A DNA stretch of 64,000 nt from Vibrio cortegadensis (GTDB lineage: Bacteria > Pseudomonadota > Gammaproteobacteria > Enterobacterales > Vibrionaceae), in NCBI RefSeq assembly GCF_024347395.1, contig NZ_AP025473.1, positions 434,001 to 498,000 on the forward strand. The letters run 5' to 3'. Position numbers and translations under genes: made by a program. A model generated the notes under the pieces. The model was given only the letters and a program-made list of their open reading frames with translations. It had not been told where the DNA came from and made no database searches. This document shows positions 44,886 through 53,951 of this stretch, one piece after another. How positions within the stretch are numbered: the first letter of the stretch is position 1; each line of letters begins with the position of its first letter.

Positions 44886-47660
44886 CTAGTCGATTGCCAC
44901 TTGGTGGGCTTGATTCTCGATTTTGTCTTTTAGGAAGTTAGGTTGAGACATTGATGTTAGTTCTATTTCCCAATTCGGTTGAGTGAACTTAAGTTTAGAC
45001 ACTGAGTCAGAATGAATTGATGTCTCTATCTTTGTTTCTAGGTTATTGATATCGGATTTGAGCTCGCCCGTTTGAGCATTAAACTCAACCTTGATCGTTC
45101 CAACTAATTCACCACTCACCTCTATTCTACTGCCTGTTTGACACTCTAAAATCAGCTTCAGAGCCATTGACTCTTTCTGTGTTGATTGGAATGTGAAATG
45201 TTGAATATCACCACAACGATTAAAGCTAAGGTTTAAGTTATCACCACAACCAAATGGTAGTGTGGCAGTGAATTCATGCCATGTTGTAGGCAGTTTTGGG
45301 TGCAACACAAGTTGGTTGTTTAACAGGTTCGGTTTAAAACCAAGATAATCTTGTTGTGCATTTCGAGCATATTCAGAGACAGACCAAGCTTGAGCAAAAG
45401 TACCACTTTCGACTAGATCTGCGTCGTCTTTTTGCCAAGCGTCTAAGTTTTCACTCATTGTTCCAATATGGCCTTGGTCGATTATTTGTTGGCCGAGATT
45501 TTTACTCAGTTGGTATGCTAAGTTTTCACCACCAAACATGGCTAGGCTAGATACAGTAAAGCCAGCATTCCAGCCCCAAATTGTCCCATTATGGTAGGCG
45601 CTGTCCTTATGGTATTGGTTCTGTTTATCGTGATAAGGGTGAAACAGCTCATCACTTTGGCTCAGAGAGCAAATGCCCCAAGGAAAGAGAAGTTCAGAAA
45701 CTGCATTCGATACAACATTCGATCCAATTTCAGGGCTTAGCAGTGGCTCTTGTAGCGGAACGGTTAGCGTCATGAGCTGGTTTGGGCGAATGCTATAATC
45801 AGCTTGGCCGTCGGCTTCAATTCGATCCGCCAATGTTTGGGTTTCTTTATTCCAGAATAGGGACTCAAAATTGCTTCGAACTTGTTGGAGTAGGGAAGCC
45901 CAATGCGTTTTAGCGGCTACATCCTGATTGAGTTCGGCAAGGACAATGGCCGACTGTAGACTCGCATACCATAAGGCTTGGATATCATTAGCGCGATTTC
46001 CACGCGCCGACCAAGGAATTTGACCGTCGATTTTTGCATCCATCCATGTGTCTGGATCTCGATGCGTCATTAATCCATTTTCATCTAAGTAACGTTTTTC
46101 GATGCCTTCAACAAAACGTTTTACAACAGGGTAGATCTCTTGAGCAAAGGTTAAATCACCGCTGTAGTTTAGATATTCCATAACCTCACGGATCATCCAT
46201 GGAGTACCATCTGTGGTGTTATAAATCATATTGGTAAGGCTGGTCACTCGATTGGGGACTCGGCCATAATTTATCGAATTTTCATCTGTCATCTGCATTG
46301 AAGCAAAATTGGTGATGATCTCCTTAGCTTCCGAGAATTGGCCGTTAATTAGGCTCGTTCCAGAAAGCGCAATGAATGTATCTCTTCCCCAGCAATCTTT
46401 AAACCAAGGTAACCCTGCCCAAATGCCAGCCCCAAATTCATGGTTAACAAAGGTACGACTGGCTAGTCGTGCCCACATTACTGCACGGTTATACTCAATA
46501 TCATTGGTCCAAAGATAATTTTTACATAAGAAGTGATAAATCGAGTATCGGTTTAAATTGACCAAGTCTGAATCGATCGCTTGTTCTGCCAAATGAATGG
46601 CAGCAGATTTTGATTCAGCAAAACATAGGTATACGTCAAACTGTGTTTCGTTGTTCAAACTGTGGATGAAGAGTTTAACGTTGTCACCGGACAAATGAAG
46701 AGTCGAGTCGAGCTCTGGGTGATCGCTGAAACTTACTTCATTGAATGTACATGGTTTATTGGCTGTTATTGCAATGTGTTGAGGAGCGCCGTCTGGACAA
46801 AGGCTTGCTGGCAAAGAGTAAACGATGCCATGCTTAAACGTGGAGATCTCGGATTGGTTGAATGCAATATTGAGTTCTGGAACGATGGACAGTGCTTTTG
46901 GTTGATGAGTTTGTACCGAAAGGCAGGCTGTACGTTGTCCTGAGATAAGCGTGAACCTATCTGCCGAGGACTCGTAACGGTGCTCAAGCCCGTATGCCTG
47001 TAACCTAGCGTCAAGTGCTTTTGTTTTATCGTTAATCTTACCGTCAATAAAGCTCGCAAATGTGCCTAAATACCAGCCTTGGGAGTGGCGATATTTTCCT
47101 GCATTGGCGAAAGTATGCGTTTTACCTTCGTAATAACCATCTTGGTTGTCCCCAAATACAAACGGAAAGGGTGACGATTTGCTAATTTCTATTTGAGCAA
47201 AAAGTTGATCACTAGCTAAACAGTTGTGAACTGGCGCTGGTGGTTGTCGAGGTAAATAGTGAACGGCGTCTACCTGATAAGTAAGGTGATCACGCAATGC
47301 TGTTGGTTCAATATTCTCTTTGCTTGCGCTTACTGCAACGGTAGCGTGCTGCCCTGTGAAAGTGACAACGACATCAAAACGCCCTGTTTGTTGTGGTTTG
47401 AAATGAAGGTCGTTACCAATTCCTTGAGTGTTTACGAGCGGTGTTTCTTTATTCACAACCAGTAATGTTGTATCGATAGGATGGCCGGAAAAAGTCCATA
47501 ATGCTGTGCCATCTTGATCTGTGATCTTAAATGCGTGTGTATCCGATGAGAGGCAAATTGTGGTACTGAACTGCCCAGTAGCGGTTTCAGATAGCGGTGA
47601 ATCGAGTCCCCAGCCATTAAAAGTGCCCTTAATATACAGGGTAGGCAATGTTGTTATCAT
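44886..47660 (-). CDS. Glycogen debranching enzyme-like alpha-glucosidase (GDE C-terminal family, GH133 type)
   Basis: 924 residues from the ATG at 47660 (TTGAGGAT upstream); the frame continues to 47756 without meaningful sequence. N-terminal CBM48/early-set-like domain (LYIKGTFNGWGLDSPLSE, about 7-100), an irregular beta-rich middle and a catalytic (alpha/alpha)6 barrel (about 400-780) with DCWGRDTFIALSGTSLINGQFSEAK, GRVPNRVTSLTNMIYNTTDGTPW and AYHNGTIWGWNAGF, typical of amylo-1,6-glucosidase domains. No signal peptide. Likely acts on branched dextrins with GlgX. It is the outermost gene of the maltose block, transcribed towards the DHH gene. Confidence 0.82.
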   Translation of the reverse strand: MITTLPTLYIKGTFNGWGLDSPLSETATGQFSTTICLSSDTHAFKITDQDGTALWTFSGHPIDTTLLVVNKETPLVNTQGIGNDLHFKPQQTGRFDVVVTFTGQHATVAVSASKENIEPTALRDHLTYQVDAVHYLPRQPPAPVHNCLASDQLFAQIEISKSSPFPFVFGDNQDGYYEGKTHTFANAGKYRHSQGWYLGTFASFIDGKINDKTKALDARLQAYGLEHRYESSADRFTLISGQRTACLSVQTHQPKALSIVPELNIAFNQSEISTFKHGIVYSLPASLCPDGAPQHIAITANKPCTFNEVSFSDHPELDSTLHLSGDNVKLFIHSLNNETQFDVYLCFAESKSAAIHLAEQAIDSDLVNLNRYSIYHFLCKNYLWTNDIEYNRAVMWARLASRTFVNHEFGAGIWAGLPWFKDCWGRDTFIALSGTSLINGQFSEAKEIITNFASMQMTDENSINYGRVPNRVTSLTNMIYNTTDGTPWMIREVMEYLNYSGDLTFAQEIYPVVKRFVEGIEKRYLDENGLMTHRDPDTWMDAKIDGQIPWSARGNRANDIQALWYASLQSAIVLAELNQDVAAKTHWASLLQQVRSNFESLFWNKETQTLADRIEADGQADYSIRPNQLMTLTVPLQEPLLSPEIGSNVVSNAVSELLFPWGICSLSQSDELFHPYHDKQNQYHKDSAYHNGTIWGWNAGFTVSSLAMFGGENLAYQLSKNLGQQIIDQGHIGTMSENLDAWQKDDADLVESGTFAQAWSVSEYARNAQQDYLGFKPNLLNNQLVLHPKLPTTWHEFTATLPFGCGDNLNLSFNRCGDIQHFTFQSTQKESMALKLILECQTGSRIEVSGELVGTIKVEFNAQTGELKSDINNLETKIETSIHSDSVSKLKFTQPNWEIELTSMSQPNFLKDKIENQAHQVAID

Positions 47661-48020
47661 ATTAATAATCCTCAAGTTATTGGTGAAGAGTATCGAAACC
47701 TTGATGGAATAAGAAATAGCTAAAACCGTTGTTGATATTGGAATTATTGATATCAAATTAGTGTTAGATGTCGATTATGAAATATCGGTATATTCAAGTT
47801 GTGAAGTTATTATTATTCAATAACTTAGATATGTGGTCTTTGTTGCGGAAGATTTTGATCGCTCACTCTGCGTGATGGATGATTTGTAAATACGTGATGC
47901 TCATCAGAAAGTTTTTCCGTCTTATTTCTCATATTTATAGAAGATAAGCCCCTCTAATTCGACATTAAATTCACATGGTTTTTAATACAATCAAAGTTCG
48001 ATTCAACCGAGGAGAGCTCT
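47661..48020. other. Intergenic region, 360 bases
   Basis: Divergent promoter region of the debranching enzyme and the unknown 101-residue gene. One GGATGA core of a possible MalT box at 47877-47882, with poor flanks. No gene or hairpin terminator. Confidence 0.45.
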
Positions 48021-48326
48021 ATGCAAGTTAGTGGAAATTATTACAACTTTGCCTCTGTTGGGGGTGCTTTCAAAAGTAATAACTCAAATCAATATGCAAT
48101 TGGAAATCAAGTCAAAATAAACTCTGCTGCAAACTATATTGATCAAGCCATCAGTGCTAACGCAAAAAATATTGAAACTAAGGTAGAAAATCAGTACAGC
48201 GGTAAAGTTATTTCAGTTAAAGATACTGAATCAGGCGTTGTATTAAAGCGAATAAAGGCCAGTGATGTGCTTTCAACAATGAATCAAAACACTTTCAAAG
48301 GTAATTTTCTTAACCAACGAGTGTAG
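48021..48326 (+). CDS. Unknown small protein, 101 residues
   Basis: Strong ribosome binding site (GAGGAGAG). Rich in Asn, Ser and Gln; no signal peptide, no Cys, no membrane segment. Opens MQVSGNYYNFASVGGAFKSNN, the middle is helical (QAISANAKNIETKVENQY) and the end has VLKRIKASDVLSTMNQNTF. The composition and the VLKRI..SDVL segment recall small proteins encoded near flagellin or surface genes, but I do not recognise it. Followed by a small AAAGGAA/TTCCTTT hairpin about 120 bases on. Confidence 0.6.
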   Translation: MQVSGNYYNFASVGGAFKSNNSNQYAIGNQVKINSAANYIDQAISANAKNIETKVENQYSGKVISVKDTESGVVLKRIKASDVLSTMNQNTFKGNFLNQRV

Positions 48327-48973
48327 AGCAAGTAATGTAACTCGCATATGGTTTGGTCCTACATATCATCATCTGTTTTCTCCCCGTTTATCACAAACTG
48401 TTAATCTGATAAAAATAGAAGCCGTACGGTAAAATCCAACCAGAAAAGGAAGCTTTCCTTTATTGTTATTCTTGTCGGAAGCGATGATTTTTATACTTTT
48501 TTGTTTTTGTAAAAAATTATTTGGAATAAAAAAAACGATAAAAACAGATCCAAAATTTACACCAAACGCTTTTTTCTTAACAGTATGTTAATGGTTTATT
48601 TTTGTGTTTTTGAATTTATATTCAGCATGCTTCTATTTAATTTACCTCAGGAGCGGGCTTTTACTAGGTTGCTGTAAGTTTTATTGAATAAAAATCCCTC
48701 TTTATAAAATGCGAATATCAAGTGTAAATTAAATAAATTAACTATTTACTCTTAGTTGTAACATTTATAAATCTAAGTTAAACGATGTACTGTAAAGTCA
48801 TGATAAAGGGTGTTGTACTTTAATGTTTTGGTTTTTGTTGGTACCATATTGCTACTGTTGAAAAGCAAGTGGCGCTAGGATGCGATGTAATTTACCTATG
48901 TATAGGGTTACAGGATAGTTTTTACATTTAACTGAAGCATAAGTATGTAGTGATACTTTTTAATCAAGGCGCA
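48327..48973. other. AT-rich intergenic region, 647 bases
   Basis: The longest gap in the window and one of its most AT-rich parts, with poly-A and poly-T tracts around 48500-48620. It has a small hairpin near 48447-48466. One 35-codon frame near 48485 has GGAAG too close to its ATG. No gene can be supported; it may be a horizontal-gene boundary or a bent-DNA/H-NS binding region. Confidence 0.5.
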
Positions 48974-49366
48974 ATGATGAATATGAATACTAAAAATTAC
49001 ATTTTGGTTGAAAAACAGCCAGTTTTAACTGAAGACTATGTTCGCTGGGCTATATGGTTTGAAGAGAGTGTTCGCAAAGGCACTAGGCATGTTGAAGTTA
49101 AAGAAATTCCAGCACGTAAGCCCTTTAAAAAAGGCAGCGCTAAGATGATACGTAAAATTAACCACTTTAGAGCTCAACCAATACTTGTCAGCACTATTTT
49201 TCTTGGGCGTGATTGCTCAGATAGTGGTGCGGCCCCGGCATTATTTGAAACGAACGTGCATGGTGGTCGATTCGATCGATCTCAAGAGAATTATGCGTCT
49301 TGGGAGCTAGCCGAAAAAGGTCACTATAATATCGTTGAGAGGATCACAAAGAGTATGGTTGTATAG
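48974..49366 (+). CDS. Conserved protein of a type common in phages and prophages
   Basis: 130 residues from the ATG at 48974 (AAGG five bases upstream); a GTG at 48950 is less likely. Reads ...YILVEKQPVLTEDYVRWAIWFEES... then a basic segment, and a C-terminal core VSTIFLGRDCSDSGAAPALFETNVHGG ... Y.SWELAEKGHYNIVERI. From memory this core pattern (VST.FLG.D....G..P.LFET....G ... Y.TW..AE.GH..........) recurs in many phage and bacterial proteins of unknown role. No other phage gene is adjacent. Confidence 0.6.
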   Translation: MMNMNTKNYILVEKQPVLTEDYVRWAIWFEESVRKGTRHVEVKEIPARKPFKKGSAKMIRKINHFRAQPILVSTIFLGRDCSDSGAAPALFETNVHGGRFDRSQENYASWELAEKGHYNIVERITKSMVV

Positions 49367-49737
49367 TAAGCAACACTGACTGACGTAACGCTATACTTGC
49401 AGTAGAAAGCAGAGTCGTAATTGAGACTATTTTTGTACATTTTTTCATTGGCTTGATGACAGTGTGTGCTGCTTGCAAATGGAAGCCGCTTCATGCTTGT
49501 TCGATTGGATACTTTATAACTCATATCTTCCAATATGAGTTTAGTTGTCGCTTAATGGACCGTTCTATTATTGCGTCTATTCGAGTCGGTATTATTTGAT
49601 TCTGTAAGCTAGATGTACGTTTACTTTCGAATCGGATAAGGTTATTCATCACAAAATAGAAGTAAATATCTTTTAATTCATATGATTGCATCATGGGATA
49701 AAATTCGGGTAATATTGAGCTAATTAAGGAGTTCAAA
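49367..49737. other. Intergenic region, 371 bases
   Basis: AT-rich; two minus-strand frames (about 70 codons each) overlap here without ribosome binding sites or protein-like composition. Promoter of the TetR-type gene expected on the right; no clear motif. Confidence 0.45.
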
Positions 49738-50175
49738 ATGCCACGAGTCAGTCAAGCCGAAGCCAAGTTAACTAGACAACGAATTATCAACGCCTCTTTA
49801 AAAATCGTAGTTGAAGACGGTGTTGCAGAGCTATCATTTGCTAACATTGCAAAGAAAGCTAAAATTAGTCGTTCAGGAATTAATGCTCACTTTAAACGTA
49901 AAGAAAATTTATTTGAAGAGTTAAGGCCATTATTAAAAGAGATGGTTATGGCTCCGTTGGATTTTTCTTCACCTGATATGTTTTTAAAGTCATGGATAAA
50001 GGTGTTGGATGAAAATCCTGCCTATAGAGTTATGTTGACTAATTCTGATCAAGTAATGGGTGGAGAGCGGGCTGCTGCTAATCTTCTTACGATGATTGAA
50101 GGTAACCGTGCTGAAGTGAGAGATGCTGTTTATTATGCTCTGGGCTATGCTTTAGTTAATTACCCCTCTAATTAG
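49738..50175 (+). CDS. Short TetR/AcrR family regulator
   Basis: 145 residues; AAGGAG seven bases before the ATG. The N-terminal TetR DNA-binding domain is complete (RQRIINASLKIVVEDGVAELSFANIAKKAKISRSGINAHFKRKENLFEEL, about 14-65). The ligand-binding part has only about 80 residues, where the family usually has 120-140, and ends YALVNYPSN. No frameshift was seen after the stop, so a short subfamily is more likely than a fresh break. Target unknown; the LpxL-type gene lies next in the same direction after a terminator. Confidence 0.75.
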   Translation: MPRVSQAEAKLTRQRIINASLKIVVEDGVAELSFANIAKKAKISRSGINAHFKRKENLFEELRPLLKEMVMAPLDFSSPDMFLKSWIKVLDENPAYRVMLTNSDQVMGGERAAANLLTMIEGNRAEVRDAVYYALGYALVNYPSN

Positions 50176-50194
50176 TCAATAATGAAGATATTGA

Positions 50195-50243
50195 AGTCAT
50201 TTTTAACCATAGATATCTATGTGTTGGAAGTGGCTTTTTTTAT
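50195..50243 (+). terminator. Terminator after the TetR-type gene
   Basis: Contains the perfect palindrome CATAGATATCTATG (50208-50221) with outer pairing of AGTCA and TGGCT, followed by seven T. Confidence 0.7.
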
Positions 50244-50325
50244 ATCAGGCATTTGGTTCAATTCTGTTATGGAGTAATATGGCTCTACTGTTATTGTGTG
50301 CGTTATACGAATAATAAGGAAACAC

Positions 50326-51270
50326 TTGTCTATTATGAAATCTTATTCAGCCCCTAAATTCACCATCAAACTGTTATCTCCAAAATATTGGGGAGTTTGG
50401 CTTGGGTTTGGTTTATTGGCACTTATCGTTACCGTTTTACCTTATCGCTTATTAAAACGGTTGGGATTTTACATTGGCTCACTGACTCAAAAATTTGCAC
50501 AGAAAAGAGTGTCGATTGCAGAGAAGAACCTCTCTTTAGCTTTTCCTGATATGCAGAAAGATCAGCAGAAAAAGATATTAGAAAGTAATATTAACAATTC
50601 TGGTTTAGCGATCATTGAAACGGGTATGGCTTGGTTTTGGCCGGACTGGCGAGTAAGAAATCACGTTAAGTTAGTGAACACAGAGCAGATGAAACAGCTT
50701 GAATCTGAAAAGCGAGGTGTTTTGGTTGTTTGTGTCCATGCCTTGAATTTAGAGATGACAGCCCGCGCATTTAGCTTGTTTGCTCCTGGCTACGGAGTGT
50801 ATCGACCTCATAATAATCCAGCTTATGATTTCATTCAGTTTTGGGGGCGTACACGCTTCGGGCACCAAATGGTGGATCGTAAAGATGTAAAAGGGATGAT
50901 GAAAATTCTCCGCAAAGGTGGGCGACTTTGGTATCTTCCTGACCATGATTATGGATTTAAAAATTCTGTTTTCGTTCCGTTTTTTGCAGTAGAACAGGCG
51001 AGTACGACGATGGGCACAGGTGTTTTAGTCGATGCAACGAAATGCGCTGTTGTGACAGCTTCTAGCTTCAGAACGGATGAGTTGTATACCCTAGATATTG
51101 ATGAAGATATTAGTCAGCTATTCCCAAGGCGAGATACTACAGGAGCCGCTGTTGTTATGAACAAGGCGGTAGAAAAAGTGATCATGAAAGGTGTGGATCA
51201 GTGGATGTGGATGCATCGGCGCTATAAGACCATGCCCGACAATAAAAACAACGGTTCACGCTACCGTTAG
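50326..51270 (+). CDS. Lipid A biosynthesis acyltransferase (LpxL/LpxM family)
   Basis: 314 residues if started at TTG 50326, which has AAGGA five bases upstream; the ATG at 50335 in the same frame has this site 14 bases away and is the other option. One N-terminal membrane helix (about 23-42). Acyltransferase motif H-x4-E in VCVHALNLEMTARA, then YRPHNNPAYDF, GRTRFG and LWYLPDHDYG, as in HtrB/MsbB proteins. It transfers a secondary acyl chain to lipid A at the inner membrane. LpxL or LpxM cannot be separated by eye. A strong terminator follows. Confidence 0.88.
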   Translation: MSIMKSYSAPKFTIKLLSPKYWGVWLGFGLLALIVTVLPYRLLKRLGFYIGSLTQKFAQKRVSIAEKNLSLAFPDMQKDQQKKILESNINNSGLAIIETGMAWFWPDWRVRNHVKLVNTEQMKQLESEKRGVLVVCVHALNLEMTARAFSLFAPGYGVYRPHNNPAYDFIQFWGRTRFGHQMVDRKDVKGMMKILRKGGRLWYLPDHDYGFKNSVFVPFFAVEQASTTMGTGVLVDATKCAVVTASSFRTDELYTLDIDEDISQLFPRRDTTGAAVVMNKAVEKVIMKGVDQWMWMHRRYKTMPDNKNNGSRYR

Positions 51271-51278
51271 ATGAAATG

Positions 51279-51305
51279 GGAGTGCCAATGTGCACTCCTT
51301 TTTTT
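51279..51305 (+). terminator. Terminator after the lipid A acyltransferase gene
   Basis: Stem GGAGTGC / GCACTCC (51279-51285 with 51292-51298), loop CAATGT, then seven T. Confidence 0.85.
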
Positions 51306-51356
51306 ATTATTGGCACTATTTAACTTATCTAAAGCTCGCTTACCTATTTACTGTCG

Positions 51357-52127
51357 CTACCAATAATTTTCACTACTGAATTGTCCCGATTTTTTACGTA
51401 AATGTTTGGTTAATCCAAGTTCTTTTAGGGCGTCGCTTGTGTCTCGAACCATTGCTGGATTTCCACAAAGATAGAAGAAACTGTGTCTTTTACTGATGGG
51501 CAGTTGCGTAGCGCGTTCGAGCTCGCCTCTAAGTAGCAACGCTGGGATTCTTCCCCGTAAACTTCCGGAGACATGTTCTCTAGAAATAATTGGCACATAT
51601 TGTAGTTTTCCCTTTAGTCGAGAGGTGAGTTGAGAAATGCGCTGTGAATAAGTAAGGTCATTTTCTGTTCTAACGGCATGAACCAAAATTAAATGGTCAA
51701 ATCGATCTTCTAGTCCTTGGGTCTCCAACATAGCTAAGAAAGGACCAATTGCTGTGCCTGTTGAAAGAAGCCATAAATCTTTTGCTGTCGCTGGTATTTC
51801 ATCTAGTGTCATAAAGCCACTGGGATCCTTTCCTACATATACCTCATCACCAATACTTAATTTGTGTAACTTCGGCGAGAGCTGGCCATCGGCGTCTTTT
51901 ATGATAAGGAACTCCAAATTTTGATGACCTGCTTTATGCTCAGGGTGATTGACCATTGAATAAGCGCGACGTATCAATTCGTCACCATTTAACACAGCCA
52001 GTTTAGTAAATTGACCAGCAAGGTAGGGTGAAACTGGAGCTTGAACATGTAAACTAAACAGTTGATTGTTCCACTCAACTCTATTCATCACCTTTCCTAA
52101 TACTAAACCGTGTGGAATGTCTGTCAT
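51357..52127 (-). CDS. fpr: Ferredoxin--NADP reductase
   Basis: 256 residues from the ATG at 52127 (AAGGAAC upstream); the frame reaches 52160 but that part is not conserved. FAD-binding RRAYSMVNHP, phosphate-binding GTAIGPFLAML and the bacterial Fpr-like tail KKSGQFSSENYW. It moves electrons between NADPH and ferredoxin or flavodoxin in the cytoplasm, supporting iron-sulfur and radical enzymes and oxidative stress defence. Single gene; 130-165 bases upstream lies a pair of palindromes that may be operators. Confidence 0.93.
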   Translation of the reverse strand: MTDIPHGLVLGKVMNRVEWNNQLFSLHVQAPVSPYLAGQFTKLAVLNGDELIRRAYSMVNHPEHKAGHQNLEFLIIKDADGQLSPKLHKLSIGDEVYVGKDPSGFMTLDEIPATAKDLWLLSTGTAIGPFLAMLETQGLEDRFDHLILVHAVRTENDLTYSQRISQLTSRLKGKLQYVPIISREHVSGSLRGRIPALLLRGELERATQLPISKRHSFFYLCGNPAMVRDTSDALKELGLTKHLRKKSGQFSSENYW

Positions 52128-52435
52128 ATTGTGTTCCTTATGAAAGTTAACCAATACCAACCACTATTTTTAGTGTCTATATAAAGATAGCACTTTTCAT
52201 GCCATATGTGAGAATGCTTATCAATTGAGGTTTTTTGATAATTACCGGATGGACTTTGTCATAATGACACTCTTTGGTTGAGTCATTATGACTGCTTTAA
52301 GTTATTTAGAACGAGGGGCAGGAAAGAGTAGGCTGGAAACGTTGATAGGGTAGATGCGACGAGTGTCTTTTCTCTCTTCACTGTCTCGGTATTTATCACT
52401 TAACAGTGAAGAGGCTTAAAAGGTGCAATGACAGA
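52128..52435. promoter_or_regulatory. fpr upstream region with paired palindromes
   Basis: 308 bases. GTCATAATGAC (52258-52268) and its exact reverse complement GTCATTATGAC (52282-52292) lie with centres 24 bases apart; each is itself a palindrome of GTCAT and ATGAC. A TTATCAA/TTGATAA pair sits at about 52218-52241. A perfect 11-base hairpin CTCTTCACTGT / ACAGTGAAGAG (52374-52384 with 52403-52413) lies just past the hdfR stop and may be its terminator. Confidence 0.5.
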
Positions 52436-53326
52436 TTAATTGATGGTCAGTTCACCTGCTTGCTGTAAAACATAGGCATTGGATGGGTCGATTTGAGTGA
52501 CGAGTTTTTCAACTTCGCAAATCGCGTCTATGGAGCCACTGTTTTTACGATAGCTTAAATAGAGTGGTCGCTTCCATTGCTCAACACCAGAGACACGGTA
52601 TAGCTGCTCAGATTCAATAAAAGGCTCAACCATAGAGGCTGGCAGGTAAGCACTTCCTCTTTTTTCTAAGATAAAATCTAGTGCGATACGTCCGGTGGAT
52701 GTTCTTAAGTAGGCGGGCGGAAAAGTTGGATGGCGCTCAGCGTGCTCAGATGAGAAACGAGATCCCCAGTCAACATAAACATACTTACCTTGCATCACTT
52801 TTTCTAAACTAGAGTGATCGGTTGAAACTAAAACAAGATCTAAATCCGCGACTTTATGGCAATGAAATTCATCCGCTTTGAGTGGGTCAAATCCGAAAGC
52901 CATATCCAGAGTTCGCTCAAGAAGGTTCCGATTTAGTTGCTCTCTGCTTAACACTTCCGCCATGAACCCGTAACCTTCGAATGAGTCGGTCACAATGCTA
53001 AGGCAGTTCTGCAGGTAAGCGTCCCAAATATTTGGGGTGCCACCCAGTGTGAGTTGTAGAACCTTGCTGCTTTCAAGTGAGAGTTCAAATTTAGCTTGTT
53101 GTAAGGTTGACACCATCACTTCCGCATACCCAATCAAACGTTCGCCTGAACTCGTTAGTTTGATGTTATTCCTATCGCGGGTGAACAGTTTAGTATCGAA
53201 ATAGCTTTCCAATTGTTTTATTCGAGCACTAACAGCAGCTTGTGTTATGTATAAATTTTCGGCTGTGCGTCCAAAGTGTTTAATTTTAGCAAGCTCTAAA
53301 AAAGTTCTAAAAACTTTAACATCCAT
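52436..53326 (-). CDS. hdfR: LysR family regulator, HdfR type
   Basis: 296 residues. N-terminal LysR helix-turn-helix (FLELAKIKHFGRTAENLYITQAAVSARIKQLESYFDTKLFTRDRNNIKLT), nearly the wording of E. coli HdfR ([25 protein letters not shown]), and a LysR substrate domain. E. coli HdfR represses flhDC. It is divergent from maoP, as in E. coli, which supports the name. Confidence 0.82.
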   Translation of the reverse strand: MDVKVFRTFLELAKIKHFGRTAENLYITQAAVSARIKQLESYFDTKLFTRDRNNIKLTSSGERLIGYAEVMVSTLQQAKFELSLESSKVLQLTLGGTPNIWDAYLQNCLSIVTDSFEGYGFMAEVLSREQLNRNLLERTLDMAFGFDPLKADEFHCHKVADLDLVLVSTDHSSLEKVMQGKYVYVDWGSRFSSEHAERHPTFPPAYLRTSTGRIALDFILEKRGSAYLPASMVEPFIESEQLYRVSGVEQWKRPLYLSYRKNSGSIDAICEVEKLVTQIDPSNAYVLQQAGELTIN

Positions 53327-53477
53327 GGAAAATCCTCATGTGCGTTTGCTAAAGAGTAGCAAGGAATTATTGTGGTTACGATTAAAACGTTTTGTTTTTA
53401 TTTTTAATTGTTTAGCGGTAATTTTACTCAAGATTTATTCCACTAATGTTCTTACTTAAAGAGTGCTTGAGGCTGAC
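53327..53477. promoter_or_regulatory. hdfR-maoP intergenic region, candidate maoS site
   Basis: 151 bases between divergent genes. In E. coli the MaoP protein works with a 17-base site called maoS in the equivalent place. I cannot recall that sequence exactly, so no match was tested. Confidence 0.35.
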
Positions 53478-53861
53478 ATGTCAGAAATTATTTTTCGTAA
53501 TGGCAAAAAACGTTTTTATGATAATGTAAAATTTCCCCGTGGCTTTGCAAAGTCCGGAGAATTCACCTTGGTTGAAGAAGATATCCTCATTACTTACGGC
53601 GACACAATGCTAGGGTTAGAACTTGGTGAAATAACCCCTGAAAATGCTGAAGAAAAACATTTTATCAAGGTACTCTCTCATCCTGGGAAAGCAAAAACCA
53701 AGCTTGAGAGAGTATGGTTAAAGTACATTCAATTGGCTCGTGGCCGTAAACGATTCTTCACATTGAACAGTACAAAGAAATTTGCAAATGCAGTTAGCAT
53801 GGATACTGTCAATGACGATGATTATGAGCCTGATGATACGTTGTTAGTGTCTGGGTCATAA
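53478..53861 (+). CDS. maoP: MaoP-like protein (DUF413)
   Basis: 127 residues from the ATG at 53478 (GAGG six bases upstream); a GTG at 53463 is less likely. The core RFYDNVKFPRGFAKSGEFTLVEEDIL.TYG..ML.LELGEITP ... ERVWLKYI.LARGRKRFFTL matches E. coli YifE/MaoP ([20 protein letters not shown], FHTL). MaoP is reported to organise the Ori region of the chromosome into a macrodomain. Divergent from hdfR as in E. coli. It has a longer acidic tail than the E. coli protein. Confidence 0.88.
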   Translation: MSEIIFRNGKKRFYDNVKFPRGFAKSGEFTLVEEDILITYGDTMLGLELGEITPENAEEKHFIKVLSHPGKAKTKLERVWLKYIQLARGRKRFFTLNSTKKFANAVSMDTVNDDDYEPDDTLLVSGS

Positions 53862-53873
53862 GATTACGATAAT

Positions 53874-53899
53874 TAGGCTTAGACAGAAATCTAAGCCTA
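53874..53899. terminator. Hairpin between maoP and the protease gene
   Basis: Ten-base perfect stem TAGGCTTAGA / TCTAAGCCTA (53874-53883 with 53890-53899), loop of six, weak T tracts; probably a shared terminator for converging genes. Confidence 0.6.
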
Positions 53900-53951
53900 T
53901 AAAAGTCGAGATAAGCGAAGCTTGAGATAAGATTTCGTTTGTTGAAGTTAC

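Noticed and set aside
48485..48592. 35-codon frame in the AT-rich gap
   Set aside because: The GGAAG is only two bases from the ATG, and the peptide is mostly Phe/Lys from A/T tracts.
49521..49736. 71-codon minus-strand frame facing the TetR-type gene
   Set aside because: No ribosome binding site and no family features; it occupies the TetR gene's own promoter region.
49738..50175. TetR gene broken by a recent frameshift
   Set aside because: No continuation of TetR-like sequence was seen in other frames after the stop; a terminator follows directly, so the short length looks native.
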